Assembly (NCBI GenBank): GCA_902801375.1
Contig: CADCIB010000001.1
Span: 1 to 64,000, forward strand
Direction of reading: 5' to 3'
DNA: 64,000 bases
Origin: an uncultured Prevotellaceae bacterium
Lineage (GTDB): Bacteria > Bacteroidota > Bacteroidia > Bacteroidales > Bacteroidaceae
The translations under genes were made by a program, and so were the position numbers. The notes beneath the pieces were generated by a model. That model worked only from the letters and a program-made list of their open reading frames with translations, did not search any database and was not told the origin of the DNA. This document shows, one piece after another, positions 43,682-52,843 of the stretch (positions within the stretch are counted from its first letter, which is position 1; every line of letters begins with the position of its first letter).

Positions 43682-45085
43682 CTAATATGCTTTGCTGTCG
43701 CCCACGATGGCATCGCGGATGGTCTTGACGATGATGTGGAGGTCGAGCGAGAGGCTCCAATGCTCTACATACCAAATATCCTTCTCCACTCGTCGTGCCA
43801 TATCCTCTACTTCTTTGGTTTCGCCACGTTCACCATGCGTCTGTGCCCAACCGGTTATACCGGGCTTGACATAATGCCGAATCATGTAGTCGCTGATGCG
43901 CTGCGAATAGTATTCGGTATGGGCCAACATGTGTGGACGGGGGCCCACTACACTCATGTCACCGAGGAATACATTGATGAACTGCGGAAGCTCGTCAATG
44001 CTCGAATGGCGAAGGAAGCGTCCCCAGGGTGTCACGCGGTCGTCATCCTTAGTGGCCTGCTTCGTGTCAGCGTCGCTATTCACCTTCATACTACGGAACT
44101 TGTACATTAGGAAGTCCTTGCCATCATAGCCCGTTCGCGTTTGCTTGAAGAATATAGGACCAGGCATCGTGAATTTAGTGATGGCAGCCACAACAATATA
44201 GATAATGGGGAACAATGTGCATAAGAACAATCCTGAGAATATTATGTCGAAAGTACGCTTCACCATGCGGCTCGACAGACTCTGCAAAGGTTCATTGTAG
44301 AGAGCTAACACATAGGTGTCACCAAATTGCACAGGAACAGTCATTCGTTCGTCACCGTTAGAATGACTTTGTGGGACATAATAAATCTTGACCATGTTCT
44401 GTTCACAATGGCGAATGACAGGCTGCAATGACTCATCGTAGCTGTCGGGCAAACAGATATAAATCTCGTCGATGGTCGTTTGTTGTAAAAAGTCATAAGC
44501 TTTGTCATTAGTACCAAGAAAAGGTATGTCTTTCAATTCTTCGCGATACTCTGTACCGTCGCTGAACAGTCCGCGTACGCTATAACCCGTCCACGGGTTA
44601 CGCATATTTTCCACTATCTTCTTCACGTTGCGATCATAGCCCACGAACACTACATACGAAGTGTTGCCTCCTCGTGAACGATAGTTGGCCAGAAATTTTC
44701 TTGCAGACAATCGTTCGGTCAAAGCAAGCCCCCAGAAGATACCTGCTATGGCCATCGATCGGAACGGTCCTGGCACGAAATAGTGGAGGAATCCAAGGAA
44801 TGCTGCTAAAAATAATGCATAGATGATAGCAGTATAAGTGGTGTTTTTAATGACCTGATAAGGCGCATTCATCCGCTTGTGGAGTGATAGCTTCATCAAG
44901 CTTACGGCACATCCATAGGCCACGTTGGCCATCACCCATTCCGTAAAAAATTCGCCCATTGTTTCATAGCCTACGGGAAACCATCCCAACAGATGAAGAC
45001 ACAGGAGGGACAAGTTTAGCGTCACCCAGTCGCAGAACAACACGACCACATATAGTTTCAGAGCTTTCTTACTGGTTGCTTTCAT
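43682..45085 (-). CDS. Undecaprenyl-phosphate sugar phosphotransferase (priming enzyme)
   Basis: 467 aa, WcaJ/WbaP-type. Four N-terminal membrane helices (about 10-125), a CoA-binding/Rossmann-like middle (YVVFVGYDRNV, about 145-260), a fifth hydrophobic stretch (about 280-300), and the catalytic bacterial sugar-transferase domain: KRTFDIIFSGLFL, FKQTRTGYDGKDFLMYKFRS, SSIDELPQFINVFLGDMSVV and GPRP. It moves a sugar-1-phosphate (glucose or galactose-type) to undecaprenyl phosphate, the first step of repeat-unit building. It is the last gene of the operon. Confidence 0.93.
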   Translation of the reverse strand: MKATSKKALKLYVVVLFCDWVTLNLSLLCLHLLGWFPVGYETMGEFFTEWVMANVAYGCAVSLMKLSLHKRMNAPYQVIKNTTYTAIIYALFLAAFLGFLHYFVPGPFRSMAIAGIFWGLALTERLSARKFLANYRSRGGNTSYVVFVGYDRNVKKIVENMRNPWTGYSVRGLFSDGTEYREELKDIPFLGTNDKAYDFLQQTTIDEIYICLPDSYDESLQPVIRHCEQNMVKIYYVPQSHSNGDERMTVPVQFGDTYVLALYNEPLQSLSSRMVKRTFDIIFSGLFLCTLFPIIYIVVAAITKFTMPGPIFFKQTRTGYDGKDFLMYKFRSMKVNSDADTKQATKDDDRVTPWGRFLRHSSIDELPQFINVFLGDMSVVGPRPHMLAHTEYYSQRISDYMIRHYVKPGITGWAQTHGERGETKEVEDMARRVEKDIWYVEHWSLSLDLHIIVKTIRDAIVGDSKAY

Positions 45086-45149
45086 TAAATAACTCGTACG
45101 GGGGAAAGAGAAATGATTTGAAAAGAATCAGATAAATAGTTGAGATGGT

Positions 45150-45938
45150 TTAACGAGCAGAGCAACTGAATTTCTCAGAAAGGATATTCCAAACAAACAA
45201 CATGTTGCCCAGCAAATAGCGACGCCACATTCTCCTTGGCTCTTTCAGCAGTCGGTAGAGCCATTCCAGAGAATGGTTCTGCCACCAGAGCGGGGCTCGG
45301 GACATAGTTCCTGCAAAAAAGTCAAAGACGGCTCCAATTGTACCAACATGGCAATGAATGTTTAGTTCGTTCCAGTGCTGCCATGCCCACTTCTCTTGTT
45401 TCGGAGCTGTCATTCCAATCCAGAGCAGATCAGGGTTGACTTGGTTGATGAACGAAACCATCGACTGGGTATCGTCGGCCGAAAACTCCTTCTTATAGGG
45501 TGGAGAATAAGTGATGACATCCAGATAAGGGTATTCAACGGCAGCCTTACGGACAATGCTTTGTAACACCGTGTCAGAAGAACCAACGAATAGGACCTTC
45601 TTCTTCTCAGAAACCGCGTGTTTACCCTTGTCGTTCAGCTGTTGCATCTCGAAAACGAACAAATCCCACCCTGCAATGCGCTCTTTCGGCCTTGACTGCG
45701 CATGAAGCAGCTTACAGGCCATGACTACTGAAGCACCATCGGGTATCAAAAACTTGCGGCACTGCTTCACAACGTTGGCAGAACGGCTGGAAGTGTCAAG
45801 AGCTTCGGCAAATAGCGCATCATTCTGTGCTACATTGAACGAATGGGCGTTAATGGTATTGATGAGTACCTTTCCATCGGGAATGTTGGCCAAGTCGGCT
45901 CTTGAAAAAACTATATCTTGGTCGGATAGTCTAAGCAT
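45150..45938 (-). CDS. WecG/TagA/CpsF family glycosyltransferase
   Basis: 262 aa. The family transfers N-acetylmannosaminuronate or similar sugars to a lipid carrier intermediate. Visible blocks: INTINAHSFNVAQND near the N-terminus, IPDGASVVMACKLLH, KVLFVGSSDTVLQ, PDLLWIGMTAPKQEKW and GTIGAVFDFFAGTMSRAP, which is the family signature. Its ATG lies 28 nt inside the end of the preceding glycosyltransferase gene, so translation is coupled. Confidence 0.92.
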   Translation of the reverse strand: MLRLSDQDIVFSRADLANIPDGKVLINTINAHSFNVAQNDALFAEALDTSSRSANVVKQCRKFLIPDGASVVMACKLLHAQSRPKERIAGWDLFVFEMQQLNDKGKHAVSEKKKVLFVGSSDTVLQSIVRKAAVEYPYLDVITYSPPYKKEFSADDTQSMVSFINQVNPDLLWIGMTAPKQEKWAWQHWNELNIHCHVGTIGAVFDFFAGTMSRAPLWWQNHSLEWLYRLLKEPRRMWRRYLLGNMLFVWNILSEKFSCSAR

Positions 45939-47008
45939 AAATGGTAGATTTGGTTAAGCTGAGAAACGTATTGCCTTGGATCTTGTTTGTCGAAGATTGT
46001 TCGCCGGGCTTGGCAGCCCATGGCGAAAAGACGGTCACGGTCGTTGTTTAATAGCTCTATTGCATCGACAATGCTGTCGCTGTCCTTTTGCTTGACAAAC
46101 AATCCGTTGACATTCTCATCAACAAATTCACTAATACTGCCGACATTGGTTACTACCGGAACGCATCCGAAACTCATGGTCTCAAGAAGCGATATGGGCA
46201 CACCCTCATAGAAAGATGGCAGCACAAAGACTTGGCATCGCTTGAGTAACATCGTCTTGCGATCGCCAGCGACGATGCCTTCATATCGGAATCTGTCGCC
46301 CAGCCTTTTGCGAAACTGGTTCAGATAATAATCATCGCATTGATCTTTTCCAGCCAGGTGAACGACGAAATCCACACCTTTCTTCTGTAGCGTTTCACAG
46401 GTTTCAAGCAGGAAGTCCATACCCTTTTTTGGTTCGATGCGTCCAAGGTACAACAGGTGGAGAGGGCTCGAAACAATTGACTGTCGGTAGAACTGGCTCG
46501 CCCCTTTGAGGTCGATACAATTGGGAAGCACCTCCACGTTTCCAGCATGGAATTGTTCTTCAACCGCCGTTTTCTCCTTGTTGCTCAAGACGATAAATGT
46601 ACAAGGCCAGGCAAATATTCTCCTTAGTATGGTATTGATGAGGAAAGGGCGATTCTTTTTGAAAAGATAAAGTCCCCCGTGAATGTGAACGACCAGTGGA
46701 ATATGATGCTTAAGGGTATAACGCATAAAGGGAAAATCGCGAATGATAGACCGAGCATCGAGCGGAAAATTGTAATGTACCAATTCGGTAGATGTGGTCT
46801 TCAGGTGTTTCTTCCATAGTCGATAGGTCTTAACGATACGATACACGCGGCTTGGAAGGTTTGCACTCTCCTTGTCGCTTTTTCCTTGATGAAAATGCAC
46901 ATAGGTGCACTGGTCGTTGTTATCTATAATAAACCTCGTCATAGCCGATATTCCGCTTACATTATTTTTCTCATCGACGGACGGGGCAACAATGGTTACT
47001 TTATTCAT
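45911..47008 (-). CDS. Glycosyltransferase, family 4 type
   Basis: 365 aa, GT-B fold. N-terminal acceptor domain with PSVDEKNNVSGISAMTRF and HIHGGLYLF; C-terminal nucleotide-sugar domain with LLYLGRIEPKKGMDFLLE (about 205-222), AGKDQCDDYY, FVLPSFYEGVPISLLETMSF (E-x7-E motif, about 280-299). Sugar donor and acceptor cannot be told. Between pyruvyl transferase and WecG-type gene. Confidence 0.88.
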   Translation of the reverse strand: MNKVTIVAPSVDEKNNVSGISAMTRFIIDNNDQCTYVHFHQGKSDKESANLPSRVYRIVKTYRLWKKHLKTTSTELVHYNFPLDARSIIRDFPFMRYTLKHHIPLVVHIHGGLYLFKKNRPFLINTILRRIFAWPCTFIVLSNKEKTAVEEQFHAGNVEVLPNCIDLKGASQFYRQSIVSSPLHLLYLGRIEPKKGMDFLLETCETLQKKGVDFVVHLAGKDQCDDYYLNQFRKRLGDRFRYEGIVAGDRKTMLLKRCQVFVLPSFYEGVPISLLETMSFGCVPVVTNVGSISEFVDENVNGLFVKQKDSDSIVDAIELLNNDRDRLFAMGCQARRTIFDKQDPRQYVSQLNQIYHLCLDYPTKI

Positions 47009-47026
47009 GGCCAGGTAATCTGTTCG

Positions 47027-48067
47027 TTACGCAAGGCTTCGACGTAGGTAGTCGAGCGACTTCTCTTTCTCTGCTTCAAGAATCCGGTTTATGCCTGTGT
47101 AGTCTATCTTATCGCAATACAGCTGCTCGTATGGAATGGTCTGGTCATTGTCATAGAAAAACCTATTTTCTAAACCGACAAGATGCAACAAGTTCGTCAG
47201 TCTGCTGTTTTTCCCATTATCTGGCGTGATGACCACAAACTGTCGCTGGTATTTCAGACAGAACACCAGAGCATGGAACGAATCAACGACAACGAAATCG
47301 GCCCCACCAATGTAGCGCAGCCACTTCCCAATGCTCGGCGGGTAGCAATATGTGAAGCCTGAGTATGGACGGATTGTAGATGTCATGACTGGACGTTTCC
47401 CGATGACTTTACCCAATTCTCGAACACGCTGAAGCTGTTGGGCAGTTCGATTCATAATAAAGGAATTCAACATAGATGTGGGGGGCACTTCTCCGGAAAG
47501 ATCAGAGTAATCCCGAATCAGCATCGTAGGATCTACTACCAATGTAGCGTCAAAGCCGAAAGTTTGCTTCAGAATGCGCTGACCTGCTGATTCGCGAGTA
47601 GAAATGGCATGGAATCGGCCTAACAGTCGACGAATTTCTGGTATTGCATACAGATAGCTTTCTGGCCACTTTGATACGCCAAAACTCGATGCATAGGAAA
47701 CCCTTCTAACCTGATCGGAGCCGAAGTCGAGAAAATACATTAAGAAACGTTCTCCGCTAATATTGGGATTCCAAGTCTGGTCGCTGCCTACCATCAGGCA
47801 GTCGTAGTCGAGACTTGCTTGTTGAAGAGAGGTTTGTTCTGGATAGTAAGAAGAAAGTTTCGGATACACCCGTTGCCACAAATGTCGTGTATCGTAGTCT
47901 TTCAGGTAGAACACCAGCCGATAAAGCAAGGAGTGCTTATCTTCCAGCCGGAAATCAATGATCTCCACCTCATGGCCCAACTGCTGCAATGCCTTGCAAG
48001 TAGCATACGTCTGCAGTGTGGCTCCATAACTCACGGAATGGTGATATGTAAGAAGTCCTATTCTCAT
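47027..48067 (-). CDS. Polysaccharide pyruvyl transferase family protein
   Basis: 346 aa. PS_pyruv_trans family, GT-B like, adds pyruvate ketals to surface sugars using phosphoenolpyruvate. Motifs: GLLTYHHSVSYGATLQTYA at the start, DCLMVGSDQTWNPN (about 92-105), RRVSYASSFGVS and STRESAGQRILKQTFG, VVDPTMLI, VVDSFHALVFCLKY. Next gene in the operon order after the FrhB-type protein (1 nt gap, minus strand). The two are a known pair in Bacteroidetes polysaccharide loci. Confidence 0.9.
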   Translation of the reverse strand: MRIGLLTYHHSVSYGATLQTYATCKALQQLGHEVEIIDFRLEDKHSLLYRLVFYLKDYDTRHLWQRVYPKLSSYYPEQTSLQQASLDYDCLMVGSDQTWNPNISGERFLMYFLDFGSDQVRRVSYASSFGVSKWPESYLYAIPEIRRLLGRFHAISTRESAGQRILKQTFGFDATLVVDPTMLIRDYSDLSGEVPPTSMLNSFIMNRTAQQLQRVRELGKVIGKRPVMTSTIRPYSGFTYCYPPSIGKWLRYIGGADFVVVDSFHALVFCLKYQRQFVVITPDNGKNSRLTNLLHLVGLENRFFYDNDQTIPYEQLYCDKIDYTGINRILEAEKEKSLDYLRRSLA

Positions 48068-49246
48068 TTATCTGAGGATGTTTTTGACTATATACCTGAC
48101 TACCTTAAGGATCATCCAAGGACTGTGGGAGGAATAGTCAGAAGCGTAGATGCGCTTCAGCGTGCTGTAGGAACAATGGCTGAAGAACCATGATATGAAC
48201 CGGCGTTCAGGAAAATGCTCGTAGCGCTTTCTACCATCTACCAATCGTGGATTGTGCTTGACGACTTCCGTCAAAGATGCAGGAACTGTTTCCATATACG
48301 AAGTGAGGTCGGTCAGAATCTTTTCAGCCCTCTCGCTGTGGGCGATCATCACGGACAGTCCAAGAGTGTGCTGCTCGGGTAACTGAGTTACACCCCAGCA
48401 ATCACCTATTGTAAAGTCGCTCTGGCGAAGAAGGCCTGCAAACCTGCATTTGTAGCAGGAATAACGATTGGTCAACTCTGAGCCGTAGCCATCAGTGATG
48501 AGATTACGCAGCCCCGCATAGTCGAAAACGAAACCTTCTGAATTCGCAGCCTTCAAATTGTAACTGAATCCTTTGGGTTTCCATCCGGCTTCCTTCGTAC
48601 GATAAGACACAATGCGAGTTAGATGGTGAGGTTCGTTCTTGAGAAATGCCTGTTGAAGCAATTTTGAGGGGACGCCACCACAAATTAGGTCAACGGTGAT
48701 CAGATGTCCGGTGAAAGTGTGTTTACGAAGAAACGACAAGAGGCCGGCAATCTGACATCCTGTTCCAGAGAACAGGACGAGACGACCGTTCTTCAGGAGC
48801 TCTATAGTTTGATAATAGATGCCACGACAATCGCTCTGTGTATATTTAGATCCTTGCAGCATCGGGAGGTCGCTTTTCTTTTCTATTGTCACATGTTTGA
48901 CATCTGTACCGATGTTTGCTGCCCCGACCACCACTCCTTGCCTATCAATGACATAAGCGGCCATCGCAGCAAAGACGCCACCCGATGCACTTTGCTGGCG
49001 AATGTCATCGTCCTTGTTCCATGCAGCATAGCAATGGCATATCTCGCTATTGCTGTACTGAAAGTCTGACACGACCGGACAAGTAGACTCACATCGTAGA
49101 CAGCCTACGCACCTTTTCTCGTCCAGATGGATGTAATAGTGGCCATCAGCTCCAACATAACTGTTCAAGGCTTCTTTTGAACATGCGTCGATGCATGCCA
49201 TGCAACCTGTGCAAGCACTATGTGAGGCTAAGTGTGGTAGATTCAT
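48068..49246 (-). CDS. F420 hydrogenase/dehydrogenase beta-subunit-like iron-sulfur protein
   Basis: 392 aa. Two N-terminal 4Fe-4S clusters: CTGCMACIDACSKEAL (about 12-27) and CVGCLRCESTCPVV (about 41-54); then FrhB N- and C-domains (ASGGVFAAMAAYVI, SGTGCQIAGLLSFLRK, DLICGGVPSKLL, CYKCRFAGLLRQSDFTIGDC with further cysteines). Such proteins appear in bacterial polysaccharide loci next to pyruvyl transferases; a redox role in sugar modification is likely, but F420 itself is unlikely in this phylum. Confidence 0.88.
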   Translation of the reverse strand: MNLPHLASHSACTGCMACIDACSKEALNSYVGADGHYYIHLDEKRCVGCLRCESTCPVVSDFQYSNSEICHCYAAWNKDDDIRQQSASGGVFAAMAAYVIDRQGVVVGAANIGTDVKHVTIEKKSDLPMLQGSKYTQSDCRGIYYQTIELLKNGRLVLFSGTGCQIAGLLSFLRKHTFTGHLITVDLICGGVPSKLLQQAFLKNEPHHLTRIVSYRTKEAGWKPKGFSYNLKAANSEGFVFDYAGLRNLITDGYGSELTNRYSCYKCRFAGLLRQSDFTIGDCWGVTQLPEQHTLGLSVMIAHSERAEKILTDLTSYMETVPASLTEVVKHNPRLVDGRKRYEHFPERRFISWFFSHCSYSTLKRIYASDYSSHSPWMILKVVRYIVKNILR

Positions 49247-49304
49247 GGAAACAACTTCTTGCCAACCTAATATCCATTAAAAGCGAAAGGTCTTGAGCCA
49301 GGCA

Positions 49305-50426
49305 TTATACTTTTCCCATCAATTGCCTAAAGTATTGGTCGTACGACAAGGAAATGCTTGACGGCAGGTACGATTTCTTCAATTCGCCTACATGGTAACA
49401 CATTGTGTCGTACACCTGATGGTAACTGCCGATAGCTTTCTTCATCTGATTTGCCAAATCGGCAACACTGCCTGATTCAAAGAAAAAGGCTGTCTCATCC
49501 TGATGCAGCACATCGCGGAATGAAGGCAAATCCGAAGCTATAACGGGCATGCTGTAGTTCACGGCGACCATCATGGCTCCGCTTTGGGCGATGTCTTGAT
49601 AAGGCATGACAAAGAAATCGCCACTCTCAAAAAGTGTAGTAATCTCTTCGTTAGGTATGCGACGGATGTCTGTATCGAATATTTCACGGTTTCTTAACAA
49701 GGGTTCATACTGGCTCCAATTGTGGCACGAGCCTGCAATCTTCACGCGGAAGTTGCGAATCCCCTCATCGTAGAGTTGATTGGCAGCCTCCAATAAGATG
49801 TCGAGTCTCTTATAACTGACAATATTTCCGAAGAAAAGGAAGACCACTTGCGAATGGTTGGCTGTTCGCGGCTTGTGATTGTCTCCGTAATTCTTGATAG
49901 CTAATGGAGCACAAAGGACACACTTGCCAGAGTAGTTTTCTCGAAGAGCCTTTTCCTGGCCGGAGGAAAACACTTGAATATTCTTGAACGTGTGGAGCCA
50001 AGCTTTTGTGTAGATTCTGGCATAATACTCAGAGCCAGCTCCCTTCGGAGTGGTCACATTATGGCATGCCACGATACACTTCTTCAGCGGCAAACGCCAT
50101 CGGAAGATTGGCAGTGCATAGGGCATACCATTGAAGGCTATATAGAATAAGTCGGGCTGGTACTTCTTAGCCCTTGAAACGATGCGCCAATATTCAGCAA
50201 TTGACTTTGGAGATCGTGCTCGGTGAGAGAGTTGAATGTAACTGACATTTACACTGCCGCCAACGCCTTCCATATGTCTATCTACCATCTGCTGATAGTC
50301 GATGGTGTTATTTGGACTAATAATAATCTGCCAGAAAATATCATATTTGGCGCTTAACTCAACAATGATGGGTAGGTCTACATCGATGAAATAGTCGCCA
50401 GTTATCCAAGAAATACGCTTTTTCAT
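49305..50426 (-). CDS. Glycosyltransferase, GT1/GT4-like
   Basis: 373 aa from ATG 50426 (MKKRISWITGDYF); the frame extends to a TTG at 50465, not favoured. GT-B fold: KQPDLF-type acceptor half, then VVFLFFGNIVSYKRLDILLE (about 205-224) and DFFVMPYQDIAQSGAMMVAV (about 280-299), where the usual E-x7-E is replaced by a Q-S-G-A loop typical of a subset of family 4. Sugar specificity unknown. Confidence 0.85.
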   Translation of the reverse strand: MKKRISWITGDYFIDVDLPIIVELSAKYDIFWQIIISPNNTIDYQQMVDRHMEGVGGSVNVSYIQLSHRARSPKSIAEYWRIVSRAKKYQPDLFYIAFNGMPYALPIFRWRLPLKKCIVACHNVTTPKGAGSEYYARIYTKAWLHTFKNIQVFSSGQEKALRENYSGKCVLCAPLAIKNYGDNHKPRTANHSQVVFLFFGNIVSYKRLDILLEAANQLYDEGIRNFRVKIAGSCHNWSQYEPLLRNREIFDTDIRRIPNEEITTLFESGDFFVMPYQDIAQSGAMMVAVNYSMPVIASDLPSFRDVLHQDETAFFFESGSVADLANQMKKAIGSYHQVYDTMCYHVGELKKSYLPSSISLSYDQYFRQLMGKV

Positions 50427-50495
50427 AAAGAATGATTGCTTTTTCTCTTTCGTTTGAGTATGCAATTATCGGAAAGGTAGACTAAGTTATCGTTG

Positions 50496-51422
50496 TCAAG
50501 ATTTCCGACATGCGTAATAAATGGCGGCTGCTAATGTTGAGAGAGAAAGAGCATATGTATTCCGCTTTCTCCACCAGTGTATGATACGCCATCTATTCTG
50601 CATTAAGTCATAATGAAGCTGCAGAGCCTTCAACTTTCTGAAAAACTGACGGTACCGCCTGATGGCATCTTCCTTACAAAGCTTTTCGAACAAATCAGCA
50701 GGCGGTGTTTGTTCTATGAATACTTCATACCAGTGTTCTTCCTGATTTGTGGCAAGCAGTTTTATCGCTGTCTGACCAGTAGAGGAAATTGAAAGCCTGT
50801 TCACGCGATAGCAGAATGTCGGATTGGGGAGATTTACGACTCCATGACCGGCCATTGCCTTTAATGCTGTAATGTGGTCGCTTCCCCATGCCAGGGGCTG
50901 ATAATGAAAACCTCCCAGAACGCGTAAATGGCTCGTTCGGTAGCAGAAATCGCCTACATACTGGCTTCCGTTGTTAAAACGGTGAAGCATGAATGAAAAA
51001 ACGTTCTCAGCTTCCGGGTATTCTGGCGTTATTCCCACGTATTCTCCGTTCTCATCTATCTGGAGAGTTCGGGCATGAAATAGGTCGACATCTGGATGTC
51101 GTTCTATCATTTTGGAATACATCTCAAGGCAATCGGGCATAAGCCGGTCATCATCTCCGATGCAGATGAAATAGTCGCCTTGAGCATATTCAAGACACTT
51201 GTTCCAATTGCGTACCAAGTCCACGGCTCCAACGTTCACCTCATTCTTGAAATAGCGGATACGCGATTCTGTGAAGGTCTCTACAATGGCATCAATGTTT
51301 TCCGGTGACGCATCGTTTAGAATGACGACTTCGTAATCTTCGATTGTCTGGCCAAGCACACTGTCAATGCACTCGCGCAAGAATTGTGACTTGTAAACGG
51401 GTATGGCTACTGTGAACTTCAT
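50496..51422 (-). CDS. Glycosyltransferase family 2
   Basis: 308 aa. GT-A fold: FTVAIPVYKSQFLRECIDSV at the N-terminus, VVILNDASPEN, DYFICIGDDDRLMPD with the DxD metal motif (about 88-95), and a C-terminal helix near 290-305. It transfers one sugar of the repeat unit at the cytoplasmic face. Its ATG overlaps the stop of the polymerase gene by 4 nt. Confidence 0.92.
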   Translation of the reverse strand: MKFTVAIPVYKSQFLRECIDSVLGQTIEDYEVVILNDASPENIDAIVETFTESRIRYFKNEVNVGAVDLVRNWNKCLEYAQGDYFICIGDDDRLMPDCLEMYSKMIERHPDVDLFHARTLQIDENGEYVGITPEYPEAENVFSFMLHRFNNGSQYVGDFCYRTSHLRVLGGFHYQPLAWGSDHITALKAMAGHGVVNLPNPTFCYRVNRLSISSTGQTAIKLLATNQEEHWYEVFIEQTPPADLFEKLCKEDAIRRYRQFFRKLKALQLHYDLMQNRWRIIHWWRKRNTYALSLSTLAAAIYYACRKS

Positions 51423-52834
51423 GATCGCTGTGTCGTAGAAACCAACTTCAGTTCTGCGGTATTGCTCTCGGGTATGTCATCCTCATCAGAATGCCCTTCA
51501 TCGTAATTATCCCCATGTTTTTGTATATAGATGAGTCCTGCGAAACACCCTACCAGGAAGAAAGCCGAATAGTAGCTGAGTAGCTCTCCTGTCAGATTTG
51601 CATAGGTCAGATAGCTCACCAAAATGCTCAAACCTAGGGCTGCGGACAGCTTATCCTCTTTCAGTTTTTTTATGAAATAACGCGCAATTCCTATCATGAC
51701 AAACAAATAGAAAAAAACTCCCACGAAACCGCGTTCAAGGAGCAGATTCATCAGGATGCCTTCTAGTCCCATCAGGTCCTTATCCACAAGTTTTTCCATG
51801 CCGCCTTCTCCCCAGCGCATATCAATAAGGAAGAAGTCTATGCCTTTTCCAAATAGAAGATCCTTCTTGATATGCCATAGGGCAGCGGCATACTGCTGGC
51901 TGCGCATCACCATAGAACTTCCTTCAACTTTGGAAGAGTTAGGATCAAACACCGATAGGGTCTTGTCCAAGAAATCCTGCATAGCAGGTGAAATGGTGTA
52001 AACCAGGATGATGACGATTAACAAGCCTACAGCATAAACGAAAGTACGCTTTACCTTCAGATAAGACATCATAAACACGGTGCCGCCCGCTAAAAAGACG
52101 AACACGACAGTTCGGCAACCGCAGGCATAGATGCCAAAAAGGCTCGCAACGGCGACAATAATGAATGAATTCCGTTCAAGGATGCCTCTCAAATAGCCCC
52201 AAACTCCAAGAGCAAAGGTCATGACGCAAACAAAGCCATAGTCGAAAGGAAAGAGGAACATTGCCTGCACTCTGAAACGGCCGAAATCCGTGTAGTACAT
52301 CTTACTGTCGACAGTTCCCTTAATGGAAACCATGTCCTTTCCAATAATGTCTAAAAATGTTGCTGATTTCGTGACCAAGTTCATGAAACCAAACAGGAAT
52401 AGGATAATGACAGCTGGCACCATCCAATGAAGCATTTTGTTCAAATCTTTCTCTTCCCTGATGCACAGGAACCCATAACAGAAAATCAGATATTTCGCCA
52501 GCCATTCTTTCGTCACCAAATTTATGAATTTCATCAAGTTTCCAGAATAATGGGGACTATGGTAATAGGCAATGACAGTTGCTATAAGCAACAAGCCGAC
52601 CATCCATGCGAATTGTGAGCCCTTTATATGTTTCAGGTTGCTGACAATATGGGGAGTTTCCGACAGGAAGAAGCATACCATAAAAAGGAAAACGCCATTA
52701 AAACCAACAAAAGGAAGCTGTACGTTCTCAAGGCATACAAGCACAACAATCGCAAGCGCAAGCTTGGTCGGCCTATCAACGATGAAGAGACTTACCAAAA
52801 TAGCTGCTAAGATGGCTTGAAAAAGAAAACCCAT
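51419..52834 (-). CDS. O-antigen ligase/polymerase-like membrane protein (Wzy candidate)
   Basis: 471 aa with about 11-12 hydrophobic segments and a larger loop around residues 290-370 (SKVEGSSMVMRSQQYAAALW, GKGIDFFLIDMRWGEG), as in Wzy and WaaL proteins. The Arg-rich loop and the surrounding Wzx, GT and priming genes point to the polymerase rather than a lipid A ligase, though WaaL-like function cannot be excluded. The tail is cytoplasmic and acidic (DEGHSDEDDIPES). Confidence 0.82.
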   Translation of the reverse strand: MGFLFQAILAAILVSLFIVDRPTKLALAIVVLVCLENVQLPFVGFNGVFLFMVCFFLSETPHIVSNLKHIKGSQFAWMVGLLLIATVIAYYHSPHYSGNLMKFINLVTKEWLAKYLIFCYGFLCIREEKDLNKMLHWMVPAVIILFLFGFMNLVTKSATFLDIIGKDMVSIKGTVDSKMYYTDFGRFRVQAMFLFPFDYGFVCVMTFALGVWGYLRGILERNSFIIVAVASLFGIYACGCRTVVFVFLAGGTVFMMSYLKVKRTFVYAVGLLIVIILVYTISPAMQDFLDKTLSVFDPNSSKVEGSSMVMRSQQYAAALWHIKKDLLFGKGIDFFLIDMRWGEGGMEKLVDKDLMGLEGILMNLLLERGFVGVFFYLFVMIGIARYFIKKLKEDKLSAALGLSILVSYLTYANLTGELLSYYSAFFLVGCFAGLIYIQKHGDNYDEGHSDEDDIPESNTAELKLVSTTQRS

Positions 52835-52843
52835 ACTATTAAA

